DNA of 13,817 nucleotides from DASQJL01 sp036380835 (GTDB lineage Bacteria > Eisenbacteria > RBG-16-71-46 > SZUA-252): positions 1-13,817 of the forward strand of contig DASVDZ010000046.1 in NCBI GenBank assembly GCA_036380835.1, written 5' to 3'. Below, piece after piece: positions 1 to 7,440 of this stretch (positions are counted from its first letter, which is position 1; each line of letters starts with the position of its first letter). The notes beneath the pieces are model-generated. The model did not search any database, was not told the origin of the DNA, and saw only the letters and a list, made by a program, of their open reading frames with translations. A program made the position numbers and the translations under genes.

Positions 1-76
1 GCTCCCGATCTGGCCCGACATGACCGACGCCATGGTGGACCAGGTCGGGGAGCGGATTCGGCACCGCCTCTCCTAG
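1..76 (+). CDS. C-terminal end of a probable DegT/DnrJ/EryC1/StrS-family sugar aminotransferase (5' truncated)
   Basis: Only the last 24 codons are inside the window, read from base 2 to the TAG at 74-76. The peptide starts LPIWPDMTDAMVDQVGERI and ends in a short basic tail. An LPI-(W/Y/F)-P-(E/D)-(M/L)-T-(D/E) stretch followed by an amphipathic helix is the usual C terminus of PLP-dependent sugar aminotransferases of the DegT/DnrJ/EryC1/StrS family. These enzymes make amino sugars for surface polysaccharides or glycosylation. The active-site lysine region lies outside the window, so the call rests on this tail alone. The gene is followed by a 304-base non-coding region and is probably not in the same transcription unit as the downstream genes. 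The substrate cannot be stated. Confidence 0.6.
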   Translation, partial: LPIWPDMTDAMVDQVGERIRHRLS

Positions 77-100
77 TCACGGCGTAACCCACTGCGAATA

Positions 101-128
101 CGTTCGTTCCGGAGAGGTCCGGCGAACG
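101..128 (+). terminator. Hairpin after the aminotransferase gene, terminator-like but without a T-tract
   Basis: The arms CGTTCG (101-106) and CGAACG (123-128) pair, as do CCGGA (109-113) and TCCGG (118-122). A TT bulge sits at 107-108 and the loop is GAGG (114-117). This is an 11-base-pair stem starting 25 bases after the TAG. No run of T follows, so it is not a classical intrinsic terminator. It could still be a transcript 3'-end structure. Chance cannot be excluded in GC-rich DNA. Confidence 0.35.
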
Positions 129-150
129 GCAGCGCAAGGCAAAATGAGCC

Positions 151-180
151 TTGACGTTGCCGGATCGAAGCGCGAGGATG
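151..180 (+). promoter_or_regulatory. Weak candidate sigma70-type promoter for the operon
   Basis: TTGACG at 151-156 matches five of six positions of the TTGACA -35 consensus. A 17-base spacer leads to GAGGAT at 174-179, which matches TATAAT at only three positions. Its place in the only long non-coding region, about 200 bases before gene A, fits an operon promoter. The -10 is poor, so this is tentative. A different sigma factor may drive the operon. Confidence 0.25.
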
Positions 181-212
181 CGCGGCCATAGGAGACCGGT
201 CGCCGCCCATCC

Positions 213-240
213 CAGCGGGCGGGAGATCCACAGCGGGCGG
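213..240 (+). repeat. 10-base direct repeat CAGCGGGCGG in the leader region
   Basis: CAGCGGGCGG occurs at 213-222 and again at 231-240, so the copies start 18 bases apart with GAGATCCA between them. Direct repeats spaced near two helical turns downstream of a candidate promoter can be half-sites for a regulator. The only support is sequence identity and location, and GC-rich DNA makes such matches more likely by chance. Confidence 0.4.
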
Positions 241-380
241 ACTCCAAACCAAGGGGACCGACGGCCACCACCTTCGCGCCACTTCTTCGCAGGGGCCGCG
301 GTCAAGCAGCTTCCGATTCCGCGCCACAGCCCTACCCAGCGCGGGACCGAGTTCTGGATCTGAGGGGGCGGATCCACCTC

Positions 381-2570
381 ATGGCGCGAAAGTTTCTCGC
401 GGGACTTCCCATATCCATGGCGCTCGTCGCGCTCGTCCTCTCGGGCGCGGACGCGACGCGTTGCATGGCCCAGCCCTCCGCCAACCTCACCGGGAAGAAG
501 CTCGCGCTGGCGCGGGACGTCCACTCGGGATTCGAGTCGGCGCTCGGGAGCTTGATCGCCGGCACGATGAAGGGGGACGTCACGCAGGTCGTCGTGACGA
601 GCGACGAGACCGATCGCCTCGTCGTGCGCGTGACCTACACCGGGTTCGACGGAGGGAAGCTCTGGGTCGAGGGGGCGGGCTCCGACCGGAAGGCGCAGCG
701 CCTCGTGAAAGGGAGCGATCCGGCGGTCCTGACCGGCGAGTCGGGCGACGTGGACCTCTCCCTCTCGCTCGACCCGAACGCTCCCGAGAACACGACGGTC
801 AAGTCGGTCTACCTTCGCGTCTGCGTGGCCAAGGCCGACCGCACGACGGCGAGCTTCGTCAAGACGTTCGAGCTGGGCCGCGTCTGGCAGAAGGGATTGC
901 GTCCGGAGAACGTGGTGCTGACCGTCGCTCCGCGCGCGATCGGCGAGACGGCGAAGCTCGGCCCGACCCCGACCTACGTCCTCCCGCCAAAGGCGATCCA
1001 TCCCGAGCTGATCCGCGCCAGCACCACGCTCACGCCAATCCGGAGCATGACACTCCCGCCGGGCGGCGGGTCGGCGGCGCCGGCGCCATCGTCGCCCGCG
1101 ACTCCGCCCCCGGCCGCGCCGGCGACGCGCTCCATCGCGGGGATGAGGATGATCGCCGCGCCGATGATGGTGCAGAACCCGGCGATCGCCACCAAGACCG
1201 ATCCCGCGGCCAAGCTCCTCCCGCAGAACGTCGCGATCGCCTCGATCAGCCGTTTCAACTTCGGCGTTCCGCAGGAGGACAAGAACAAGGGGGCGAAGGG
1301 CCCCGCGGCCAACCCCGTCGAGCCGCTCGCGGAGCTTCGCTCCGAGGACATCGAGCTCGACCCGAGCCACGTGCTCGGCGTCTTCCCCGGCTTCTACCCC
1401 GACCAGAACGCGGCGTCGGGGATCTTCTACTTCCTCCCCTATTCCTACTCGCTCCGCTGGGACGAGGACGGCGGCTACGAGCTGCACATGATCTACTCCG
1501 CCTCGTCCACGGAGGGCCAGGCGGGAGAGGTGGCGATGGCGGCGCGGCTCGACGCCGGGCTCGGCCTGCGCGAGCGGCAGATCGCGAGCGACCTGATCGC
1601 GGCCTACGCGAAGAACCACGGGCTCGCCTTCACGTCGCTCCGCGCGCTCCCGATCGACAGCCTCTCGGTCTCGTTCTCGGACGACCTGCGGCGCTACAAC
1701 ATCCCGGCCGACAAGATCGCGGTCACGGGGCTCTCCGACTTCCTCGGCCAGATCGACGTCTCCTGGCTGACCGACCCGGTCACGAAGGAGAACCTCCAGC
1801 AGGCGCTGGTCGAGGACGTCGGGATCAGCGGCCGCGTGAAGTTCTACCCCTCGGGCGGCGCGCTCGCCCCGATCGAGGTGCCGATCCAGATCCGCCTCGC
1901 CGACTACACGACGTTCGGCGGCTTCCGCTGGACCCGCACCGGCCCCTGGAAGAACGCCACGCCCTATCCGATCAAGCTCAAGTACCTGAACGCGCTGGTC
2001 CTCGATCCCTCGTCGCGCCCGGTGGTCTACTCCTGGGATCTCGCGGGCACGCGGGTCCCCCCCGAGGCGCGCGTCAACTGGCAGGCCGGCGGCGTGCCGG
2101 GCTGGATCGACTCCCAGGCGAAGCGGATCTGGCTCGACTACTCGGTGGAGAGCGGCTGCCAGCCGTGCGACGACGGCGTCATCCGATCCATTACGGGCGG
2201 CGTCTCCGCGACCGGCCCCACGTACATCACGTTCCACACGATCACGCCGCTCGCGGACGCCGGGGCGCACGAGATCGCGGCGCAGGTCCGCTCGCGCTAC
2301 TTCGATCCGCAATCCCACGACGCGATGACCAAGGTCGTCGTGCTGAGCGGGGACGGCAAGGACTTCACCGTGGGGCCGGTCTTCCTCGGCTCCCGCCAGC
2401 CGGGCGAGACCGTGACCGGCGACCCGCTCTACGAGTACTTCCTCGAAGTGACGATGGCGGACGGCACGACGTACAAGGCGACCCACTGGGTCGCGGGCGA
2501 CGATCTCAGGCTCTCGATCGGAAGGCACCAACTGGAGGAAGCGCTCGGCTCCCTGCCGGGAACGCACTGA
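381..2570 (+). CDS. Exported protein of unknown function, first and most divergent member of the six-gene array (gene A)
   Basis: The 729-residue product has a signal peptide at about 1-31 (MARKFLAGLPISMALVALVL..., ending near CMA|Q). There is no proper lipobox before its cysteine. Residues ~35-215 form a separate N-terminal region rich in beta-strand pattern. A Pro/Ala/Gly/Ser linker follows at ~224-250. The C-terminal part starts near IFYFLP (348-353) with a DEDGG turn, the same aromatic-strand motif seen in genes B-F. It ends with YEYFLEVTMADG (684-695), matching the final YxYxxxW-xx-DG strand pair of the array proteins. A CxxC pair (C593, C596) is present. The start at ATG 381 has only a weak GAGGGGG element 12 bases upstream; an ATG at 417 would shorten the signal peptide. 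The stop overlaps the next start (TGATG), implying translational coupling. Function is not recognised. Membership in the array family is inferred from the two terminal motifs. Confidence 0.85.
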   Translation: MARKFLAGLPISMALVALVLSGADATRCMAQPSANLTGKKLALARDVHSGFESALGSLIAGTMKGDVTQVVVTSDETDRLVVRVTYTGFDGGKLWVEGAGSDRKAQRLVKGSDPAVLTGESGDVDLSLSLDPNAPENTTVKSVYLRVCVAKADRTTASFVKTFELGRVWQKGLRPENVVLTVAPRAIGETAKLGPTPTYVLPPKAIHPELIRASTTLTPIRSMTLPPGGGSAAPAPSSPATPPPAAPATRSIAGMRMIAAPMMVQNPAIATKTDPAAKLLPQNVAIASISRFNFGVPQEDKNKGAKGPAANPVEPLAELRSEDIELDPSHVLGVFPGFYPDQNAASGIFYFLPYSYSLRWDEDGGYELHMIYSASSTEGQAGEVAMAARLDAGLGLRERQIASDLIAAYAKNHGLAFTSLRALPIDSLSVSFSDDLRRYNIPADKIAVTGLSDFLGQIDVSWLTDPVTKENLQQALVEDVGISGRVKFYPSGGALAPIEVPIQIRLADYTTFGGFRWTRTGPWKNATPYPIKLKYLNALVLDPSSRPVVYSWDLAGTRVPPEARVNWQAGGVPGWIDSQAKRIWLDYSVESGCQPCDDGVIRSITGGVSATGPTYITFHTITPLADAGAHEIAAQVRSRYFDPQSHDAMTKVVVLSGDGKDFTVGPVFLGSRQPGETVTGDPLYEYFLEVTMADGTTYKATHWVAGDDLRLSIGRHQLEEALGSLPGTH

Positions 2571-3772
2571 TGACGTCTCGGACCAGAGCCCGCTCCCGCA
2601 TCGTGGCCTTGGCGCTCGGGCTCGCGTCGCTCCTGCCGCTCGCCGCGCCGGCCGTCGCCCTCCCCGCCTGGCCGACGGGCCGCCCGGTCGGCGCGCTCAC
2701 CGTCTACGCGGACGACCGGCGGGCCGGCCTCTTCTACTACGCGCCGCCGGAAATCCAGGTGGCGACCCGCGACGACGGCGCGCCCGACTTCCATTTCCTC
2801 GAGACCGTCTATACGGGGAGCGCGACGGGGCGCGATCAGGGGATGATCACGCACAAGAGCCTCGTCACCTTCCGCGTGCGGCTCCCGCGCGTGCCGGCGG
2901 CCGATCTCACGTCGGCGGCGCAAACGCTCGGCGCGGGCGGAAGGCCGGCGGAGCTTCGCCCCTTCCCCATCCGGCGCCTGAGCGCGGCGCTCGTCTACAG
3001 CGTGATCGGCGGCGCCGACACCTCCGCCGCGGTCGCCCTCCCCGACGGGCGGTTCGAGGCGTCGGACTCGGGCGAGACCGCGGCCGGCAGCTTCTGGACG
3101 GAGCGGATCTACGCGGTCGGCCTCGATTCGCTCACCGCGCAGGCCTTCCGGGCGGCGCTCGAGCGGGGCCGCGTGCTGATGAGCCTCGCCTACGCCTTCC
3201 TCGGCGAAGCGATCGGCGGCGAGGACGACGAGGAGGGGACGCTCCAGGGATCGCCGGAGCTGGTGGCGGCGCTCCAGAGGAACATCGCGTCCGGGCAGCA
3301 CGGGCCCGCCGGCGCGCCCGCCGATTCGGCGCGGCTCCACACGATCCGGGCGGGCGCGATCGGCATCGGCCTCGACACGACGCGGTGGCCCGACCTGATG
3401 CGCCGGGTCGATCTGAACGATCGCGCGCCCCCGGGCTACGCGGCCCTCGACGTCTACTGCTACGACTTCAACAACGAGCTGCGTCCCGACCTGGCCGAGA
3501 AGCGCGTCGAGATCGACGCCGAGGGAGTGGGCGGGCGCCGCGTCACCCTCCAGACCTACTTCAAGAGCGAGCAACCCGACCTGTACAGCACGAGCGTCCG
3601 GTTCCCGGTCGCCGTCCGTCTCGATCGCCCCTATCGCTACCGCGTCGAGGAAGTGAAGCGGGACGGCTCGGCGCACGCCGGCTCCTGGCGCGAGGTCGCG
3701 CGCTGGTCGCAGATCCTGGATGTCACGACGCCCCCGAAGGAAGCGGGCGTTCGATCGCTCTTCGGTCCCTAG
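2570..3772 (+). CDS. Exported protein of unknown function, short member of the array (gene B)
   Basis: The 400-residue product begins MTSRTRARSRIVALALGLAS with a strongly basic n-region and a clear hydrophobic core. Cleavage is predicted after AVA near residue 30. ATG 2570 overlaps the TGA of gene A by one base (TGATG). No good Shine-Dalgarno lies close by, so reinitiation after gene A is likely. LFYYAPP (54-60) followed by a RDDGAPDF turn matches the aromatic strand motif of genes A and C-F. YRYRVEEVKRDG (355-366) matches the terminal YxYxxxxxxxDG strand pair. Between them are a charged acidic stretch (GGEDDEEG) and helices not seen in the longer proteins. It lacks the GAKIMGPV-like and YNKLLELMF-like blocks and appears to carry only one terminal beta domain. 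A compact or early-branching member of the family is the best reading; its role is unknown. Confidence 0.85.
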   Translation: MTSRTRARSRIVALALGLASLLPLAAPAVALPAWPTGRPVGALTVYADDRRAGLFYYAPPEIQVATRDDGAPDFHFLETVYTGSATGRDQGMITHKSLVTFRVRLPRVPAADLTSAAQTLGAGGRPAELRPFPIRRLSAALVYSVIGGADTSAAVALPDGRFEASDSGETAAGSFWTERIYAVGLDSLTAQAFRAALERGRVLMSLAYAFLGEAIGGEDDEEGTLQGSPELVAALQRNIASGQHGPAGAPADSARLHTIRAGAIGIGLDTTRWPDLMRRVDLNDRAPPGYAALDVYCYDFNNELRPDLAEKRVEIDAEGVGGRRVTLQTYFKSEQPDLYSTSVRFPVAVRLDRPYRYRVEEVKRDGSAHAGSWREVARWSQILDVTTPPKEAGVRSLFGP

Positions 3773-3786
3773 CCGTGAGGTGGATG

Positions 3787-5601
3787 ATGAAGCGAGCGGT
3801 ACTCGTCGGATGGCTCCTCGGCGCGATCCTGCCCCTGCAGGCGTCGGCGCTCGTGAACTACGACAAGGGCTCCATGGTGGTCCAGGGCGTCCAGCTCCTC
3901 CAGGACGCGGACGACCCCTCGGCCTACTACTACCTGCCGCAGTTCCCCCACCTCGCGATGAAGGAAGACAGCACGTTCGAGTTCCTCTGCATGAAGTACG
4001 TCGATCAGGCCGGCGGGACGAACGGCGGCCTCTTCCACGCGCTGGTCGAGTTCACGCTCCCTCCGGACGTGCTCGCGCGCGTGCAGAAGGAGCTGGCGAC
4101 GAAGATGGGCGGGGCCAAGATCATGGGGCCGGTCCCGCTCATGCAGTCGGTGAAGGACGGCGAGGAGGGCACCGGCTCGTTCGAGGTCGTCTCGGCGATC
4201 CTCGCGGACAAGGGCGAGGGGGGGTTCACGCGCTCGGTGGTGACGTCGGGGAAGGCCCCGCTCACGCCCGGGTCGAAGGCGGTGGTGGCCGCGCTCCTCA
4301 AGCAGGAGGGCGCCACGCTCCTCTGGAACTCCCTGTCGAGCCCCACGTCCGACGTCTCGGTCGCCATCCACGCCTACTACGAGGCGGCGGTCGAGGGCTA
4401 CAACGCCAAGATCACCGCCGACGTCTCCACCGTCTACCAGCACTTCAGCGCCATCTCGAACGTCCAGCAGGACTACACCAAGCGCCAGGTGCGTGACGTC
4501 GTGGACAACCTCCAGCGCGACGGCTCGCTCAAGATCGAGGTGCTCGACCGGAGCGCGGGCCTCGGCATCAAGGCCGACGACATGGCCGGCGTGCTCCAGC
4601 TGGTCACCGACAAGCTGATCGAGCTGATGTTCGACTCCAAGACCGGCTGGGCCGCCGATCCGACGCGCGAGACCGCGGTCGAGGCGAACCAGATCCAGGG
4701 TCGCCAGGAGCGGGGGTGGTTCTCGAGCGTCTTCGGCGGCGCCGAGGACACCAAGTACTTCACCGACAACCAGTACGTGCTCAAGAACCGGAAGGACGTC
4801 CGGCAGAATTCGTTCGTCCTCACGCTGAGCAAGAAGTCGACGATCAAGGTGCCGCTCGACACGGCCGGGAACCTGGGCGGCATCTACAACCGGCTCGGGC
4901 AGGATCCCCGCTACTTCCGCGTGGTGAACCTCGCCGACCCGGACTTCGAGTTCCGGCCGGTCTACTTCCAGGTGGACGGCGACTACCTCGACTCGTTCCA
5001 GGACGCGATCAACTTCGTCTCCGTGAACTTCCGGAAGCCCTACGCGGGCAAGCCGGACTTCACGAAGTCGGTGACGTTCAACCGCGCCGACGTCGAGGCG
5101 GGCAAGACGACGCAGAACGTCCAGTTCCCCCGGCTCGGCATGACCGACGCGAACTGGACGAACTACGAGTACCAGGTCCGCTGGAGCCTTAGGGGCGGGC
5201 CGACCGTCTCGGTCCCGGCCAAGGATACCGACTGGCTCAAGAGCCAGGACGCGGCGGTCTCGCTGACGCCCCCCTTCCAGAAGCGGGTGGTGGAGATCGA
5301 GGCCGACCGCTCGCTCTTCGGCGAGCGCGGCGTCGCGACGGCCGTGGTCGAGTTCGCGACGATCCTCGCCGGGAAGCCCCGGCTCCTCAAGAAGGCGACG
5401 CTCCGCGCCACCGACACGACGCCGACGACGAAGCTCGCGCTCTACCTGGACAAGGGGAGCGACGTGGCGTACCGCGTGACGTGGTACGCGAAGGACGGAA
5501 CGCACCAGGGCAAGCTCGAGGTCCTCGACTCGGACTACCTCTACCTCACGCCGCCCGAGCGCGGCGGCGTGGCGGCCGGGGCCACGGGGGCGGGCCAGTG
5601 A
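3787..5601 (+). CDS. Exported array protein, type 1 (gene C)
   Basis: The product is 604 residues from ATG 3787. The adjacent in-frame ATG 3784 is possible, but GAGG at 3777-3780 is better spaced (6 bases) from 3787. The signal peptide is 1-21 (ASA|LV). Ordered family motifs are YYYLP 47-51, GAKIMGPV 109-116, a GTGSFEVVS segment, KAPL from 156, GATLLWN 175-181, LIELMF 277-282, DPRYFRVVNLADP from 373, NYEYQVRWSLRGG 459-471, PPFQKR from 495, and VAYRVTWYAKDG 560-571. Residues ~390-498 and ~499-591 align with each other as two copies of one beta-rich domain. The last 13 residues are a Gly/Ala tail. It most resembles gene E. It starts 14 bases after gene B and its TGA overlaps the GTG of gene D. 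No catalytic motif is visible. A structural or binding role is inferred from the exported, beta-rich, multi-paralogue character. Confidence 0.9.
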   Translation: MKRAVLVGWLLGAILPLQASALVNYDKGSMVVQGVQLLQDADDPSAYYYLPQFPHLAMKEDSTFEFLCMKYVDQAGGTNGGLFHALVEFTLPPDVLARVQKELATKMGGAKIMGPVPLMQSVKDGEEGTGSFEVVSAILADKGEGGFTRSVVTSGKAPLTPGSKAVVAALLKQEGATLLWNSLSSPTSDVSVAIHAYYEAAVEGYNAKITADVSTVYQHFSAISNVQQDYTKRQVRDVVDNLQRDGSLKIEVLDRSAGLGIKADDMAGVLQLVTDKLIELMFDSKTGWAADPTRETAVEANQIQGRQERGWFSSVFGGAEDTKYFTDNQYVLKNRKDVRQNSFVLTLSKKSTIKVPLDTAGNLGGIYNRLGQDPRYFRVVNLADPDFEFRPVYFQVDGDYLDSFQDAINFVSVNFRKPYAGKPDFTKSVTFNRADVEAGKTTQNVQFPRLGMTDANWTNYEYQVRWSLRGGPTVSVPAKDTDWLKSQDAAVSLTPPFQKRVVEIEADRSLFGERGVATAVVEFATILAGKPRLLKKATLRATDTTPTTKLALYLDKGSDVAYRVTWYAKDGTHQGKLEVLDSDYLYLTPPERGGVAAGATGAGQ

Positions 5602-7376
5602 CGCCCAGGGCGAGGCTCGGCATCGCGTCTCCAGGCATCGCGCCTCTCGGCGCCGCGCTCCTCGCGGCCGCCCTCCTGGCACCGCTCCCCGCGGCGGCGC
5701 AGTCGGTGCTGATGGACCGCGGCGTGCGCGTGAACGGGCTCTGGTGCTTCCCCGTCACGACCGACTCCATGGAGTACGTCTACCTCCCCGCGAGCGCCCG
5801 CCTCGCGCAGGACGAGCAGGGACGGCCCCAGTTCTCCTTCGTCCGCTACGTGGTCAATTCCGCCGCCGACAGCGCGGGCAGCGCCTCGATCACCGAGGCG
5901 CGGGGCGGCGGGATCCTCCACTTCCTCGTCGAGATGGACACGCCCGCGTCCCAGGTCGCGGACGCCGAGAAGGCGCTCCAGCAGACGCTGAAGCAGGAGA
6001 AGGCCCACATTCGCGGCCCGATCGTCTTTTCCGACGGACGCTACACGCTCGTCTCCTCCGTCCTGCGCGAAGGGAACACCGCGCCCGACCGCGAGATCGT
6101 GGCCACCGGCCGCGCGCCGGTCCTCGAGGGAAACCGGCTCGCCCTCTCCTTCGACCTCGACGCGGAGCACGCGAGCCTCCTCATGAAGAGCTTCGAGATG
6201 AACACGCCCGACGTCTCGCTCGTCTTCGACATGTCGTTCAACGGCCTCTCGGAGGCCTACGACGCCGATCTCACGATCGACTGGTCGGAGGTGCACAACA
6301 CGAAGGGGTTCAACGCGGGCGGAACGGTCTACTTCGTGAGCGCCGACGTGGAGATGGCGTTCGACGAGATGTTCAAGAACCACGCGATCAAGCTCCGCTC
6401 GAGCGGCTCCGACGCCTCGACCGAGGCGCTCCTCACGACCGTCTACAACAAACTCCTCGAGCTGATGTTTCGGCCCGTCGAACCGGAGCGCGTGCCGCCC
6501 GACCAGCGCGGCGGCCTGACGGACGCGCTCTCGAAGATGCTCGATCCGAACGGTCCGATGGGAGCGCGGAAGACGGTCGGGTTCGGCGCGTCGGTCGGGT
6601 TCCAGCTCAAGGAGATGAAGTCGTCGGGGACGAGCGTCCTGAGCTTCGACCACCGGTCGAACGTGGACCGCCACAGCTTCGTGACGTTCAACATCGGCGA
6701 CTTCCACAAGAAGTACGGCGCCGATCCGCACTACTTCCGCGCGGTCAACCTGGGCGACCCCACGTTCCAGCAGCGCGAGGTCCGCGTCGCCGTGGACGCC
6801 GCGCTCCTCCCCGACTTCGACCAGTACGTGAACACGGTCACGGTGACGCTTCGGAAGGACCACGAGAACGGCGAGCAGACGCTGCAGGAGATCGTCCTCG
6901 ACCGGACGAAGGCGAAGACGGGCGACGCGAACCTCCGGATGGTCTACGGCTGGAACGGAGACAAGGACCGGCTCGCGTGGCTCGACTACCAGTATCGGAC
7001 CCGCTGGAGCTTCAAGGGGGGCGGGACCTTCGAGACCGACTGGGTCAAGTCGAACGCCCCGATGATCGACCTCTTCGCCCCCTACGAGCACCACACGGTC
7101 CAGCTCGTGGGCGACGGCGGCGCGCTCAAGACGAAGGGCGTCCGGGCCGTGGTGGTCCAGATCGACTATCCCTTCTTCGGGGAGCACCGCCGGCCGCAGC
7201 TGGTGCTCCGTCCCGGCGAGCCGGTCGAGGAGAAGCAGGTCGAGATCACGCAGCCGCTGGGCCAGCCCGACTACGACTACGTGGTGACCTGGCAGATGGA
7301 CGGCAACAGACGGTTGAGCAGCCGCGGCCACGACACGAGCGGCCTCATCTTCGTGGACGAGATGCCCGGGAATTGA
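5598..7376 (+). CDS. Exported array protein, type 2 (gene D)
   Basis: The 592-residue product starts at GTG 5598, inside the four-base GTGA overlap with gene C. I chose this start because it gives a clean signal peptide (MTPRARLGIASPGIAPLG..., cleavage after PAAA at 34); upstream in-frame codons lie inside gene C and give Arg/Gly-rich shadow sequence. Family motifs are EYVYLP 59-64 with a DEQGRPQFSF turn, GGGILHFLVE, HIRGPI 137-142, RAPVLEG, YNKLLELMF 283-291, DPHYFRAVNLGDP from 376, MVYGWNGDKDRLAWLDYQY from 448, and DYDYVVTW 558-565, ending FVDEMPGN. Residues ~393-497 and ~498-590 look like tandem copies of the beta domain. It most resembles gene F, notably in the YGWNGDxDRxxW block and the FVDE(M/V)P ending. 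The overlap with gene C suggests stoichiometric co-translation. Function is not recognised. Confidence 0.9.
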   Translation: MTPRARLGIASPGIAPLGAALLAAALLAPLPAAAQSVLMDRGVRVNGLWCFPVTTDSMEYVYLPASARLAQDEQGRPQFSFVRYVVNSAADSAGSASITEARGGGILHFLVEMDTPASQVADAEKALQQTLKQEKAHIRGPIVFSDGRYTLVSSVLREGNTAPDREIVATGRAPVLEGNRLALSFDLDAEHASLLMKSFEMNTPDVSLVFDMSFNGLSEAYDADLTIDWSEVHNTKGFNAGGTVYFVSADVEMAFDEMFKNHAIKLRSSGSDASTEALLTTVYNKLLELMFRPVEPERVPPDQRGGLTDALSKMLDPNGPMGARKTVGFGASVGFQLKEMKSSGTSVLSFDHRSNVDRHSFVTFNIGDFHKKYGADPHYFRAVNLGDPTFQQREVRVAVDAALLPDFDQYVNTVTVTLRKDHENGEQTLQEIVLDRTKAKTGDANLRMVYGWNGDKDRLAWLDYQYRTRWSFKGGGTFETDWVKSNAPMIDLFAPYEHHTVQLVGDGGALKTKGVRAVVVQIDYPFFGEHRRPQLVLRPGEPVEEKQVEITQPLGQPDYDYVVTWQMDGNRRLSSRGHDTSGLIFVDEMPGN

Positions 7377-7427
7377 TCGACGGGACCGGAAGGTTCCGGA
7401 TGGGTGCGGGAACGGATTCCAGCCATC

Positions 7428-7435
7428 GAGGGAGG
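7428..7435 (+). promoter_or_regulatory. Strong ribosome-binding site for gene E
   Basis: GAGGGAGG at 7428-7435 ends five bases before ATG 7441 and eight before ATG 7444. It is one of the clearest Shine-Dalgarno sites in the window and fits gene E being initiated independently, since 64 bases separate it from gene D. The tight pairs C/D and E/F instead use start/stop overlaps for their second gene. Confidence 0.65.
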
Positions 7436-7440
7436 ATCGG

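Larger units (their letters stand above)
77..380 (+). other. Intergenic region / probable 5' leader of the exported-protein operon
   Basis: This is the only long non-coding stretch in the window. It separates the aminotransferase end from gene A. It holds a hairpin just after the upstream stop (101-128), a TTGACG hexamer at 151-156 that could be a -35 element, a 10-base direct repeat (213-222 and 231-240), and a short inverted repeat around the weak ribosome-binding region of gene A (356-375). A TTG-started frame at 151-363 exists but encodes an arginine/proline-rich peptide unlike the real genes here. I see no tRNA or recognisable riboswitch. Confidence 0.6.

Noticed and set aside
101..128. 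Classical Rho-independent terminator after the aminotransferase gene
   Set aside because: The stem is convincing but no T-tract follows, so it is listed only as terminator-like with low confidence.
151..363. Short TTG-started frame in the leader region
   Set aside because: The product is Arg/Pro/His-rich with no motif. It has no credible ribosome-binding site, and its start coincides with the TTGACG promoter-like element. It is more likely non-coding.
381..480. Lipoprotein signal in gene A because of a cysteine near the end of the signal peptide
   Set aside because: The residues before the cysteine (DATR) do not fit a lipobox, which needs a Leu/Val/Ile at -3 and a small residue at -1. An ordinary signal peptidase I site is more likely.
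461..2569. Open upstream extension in frame with gene B, overlapping gene A
   Set aside because: The extension is Arg/Gly/Pro-rich shadow sequence of gene A. The real gene B starts at 2570 with a signal peptide. Similar extensions before genes C, D and F were trimmed for the same reason.
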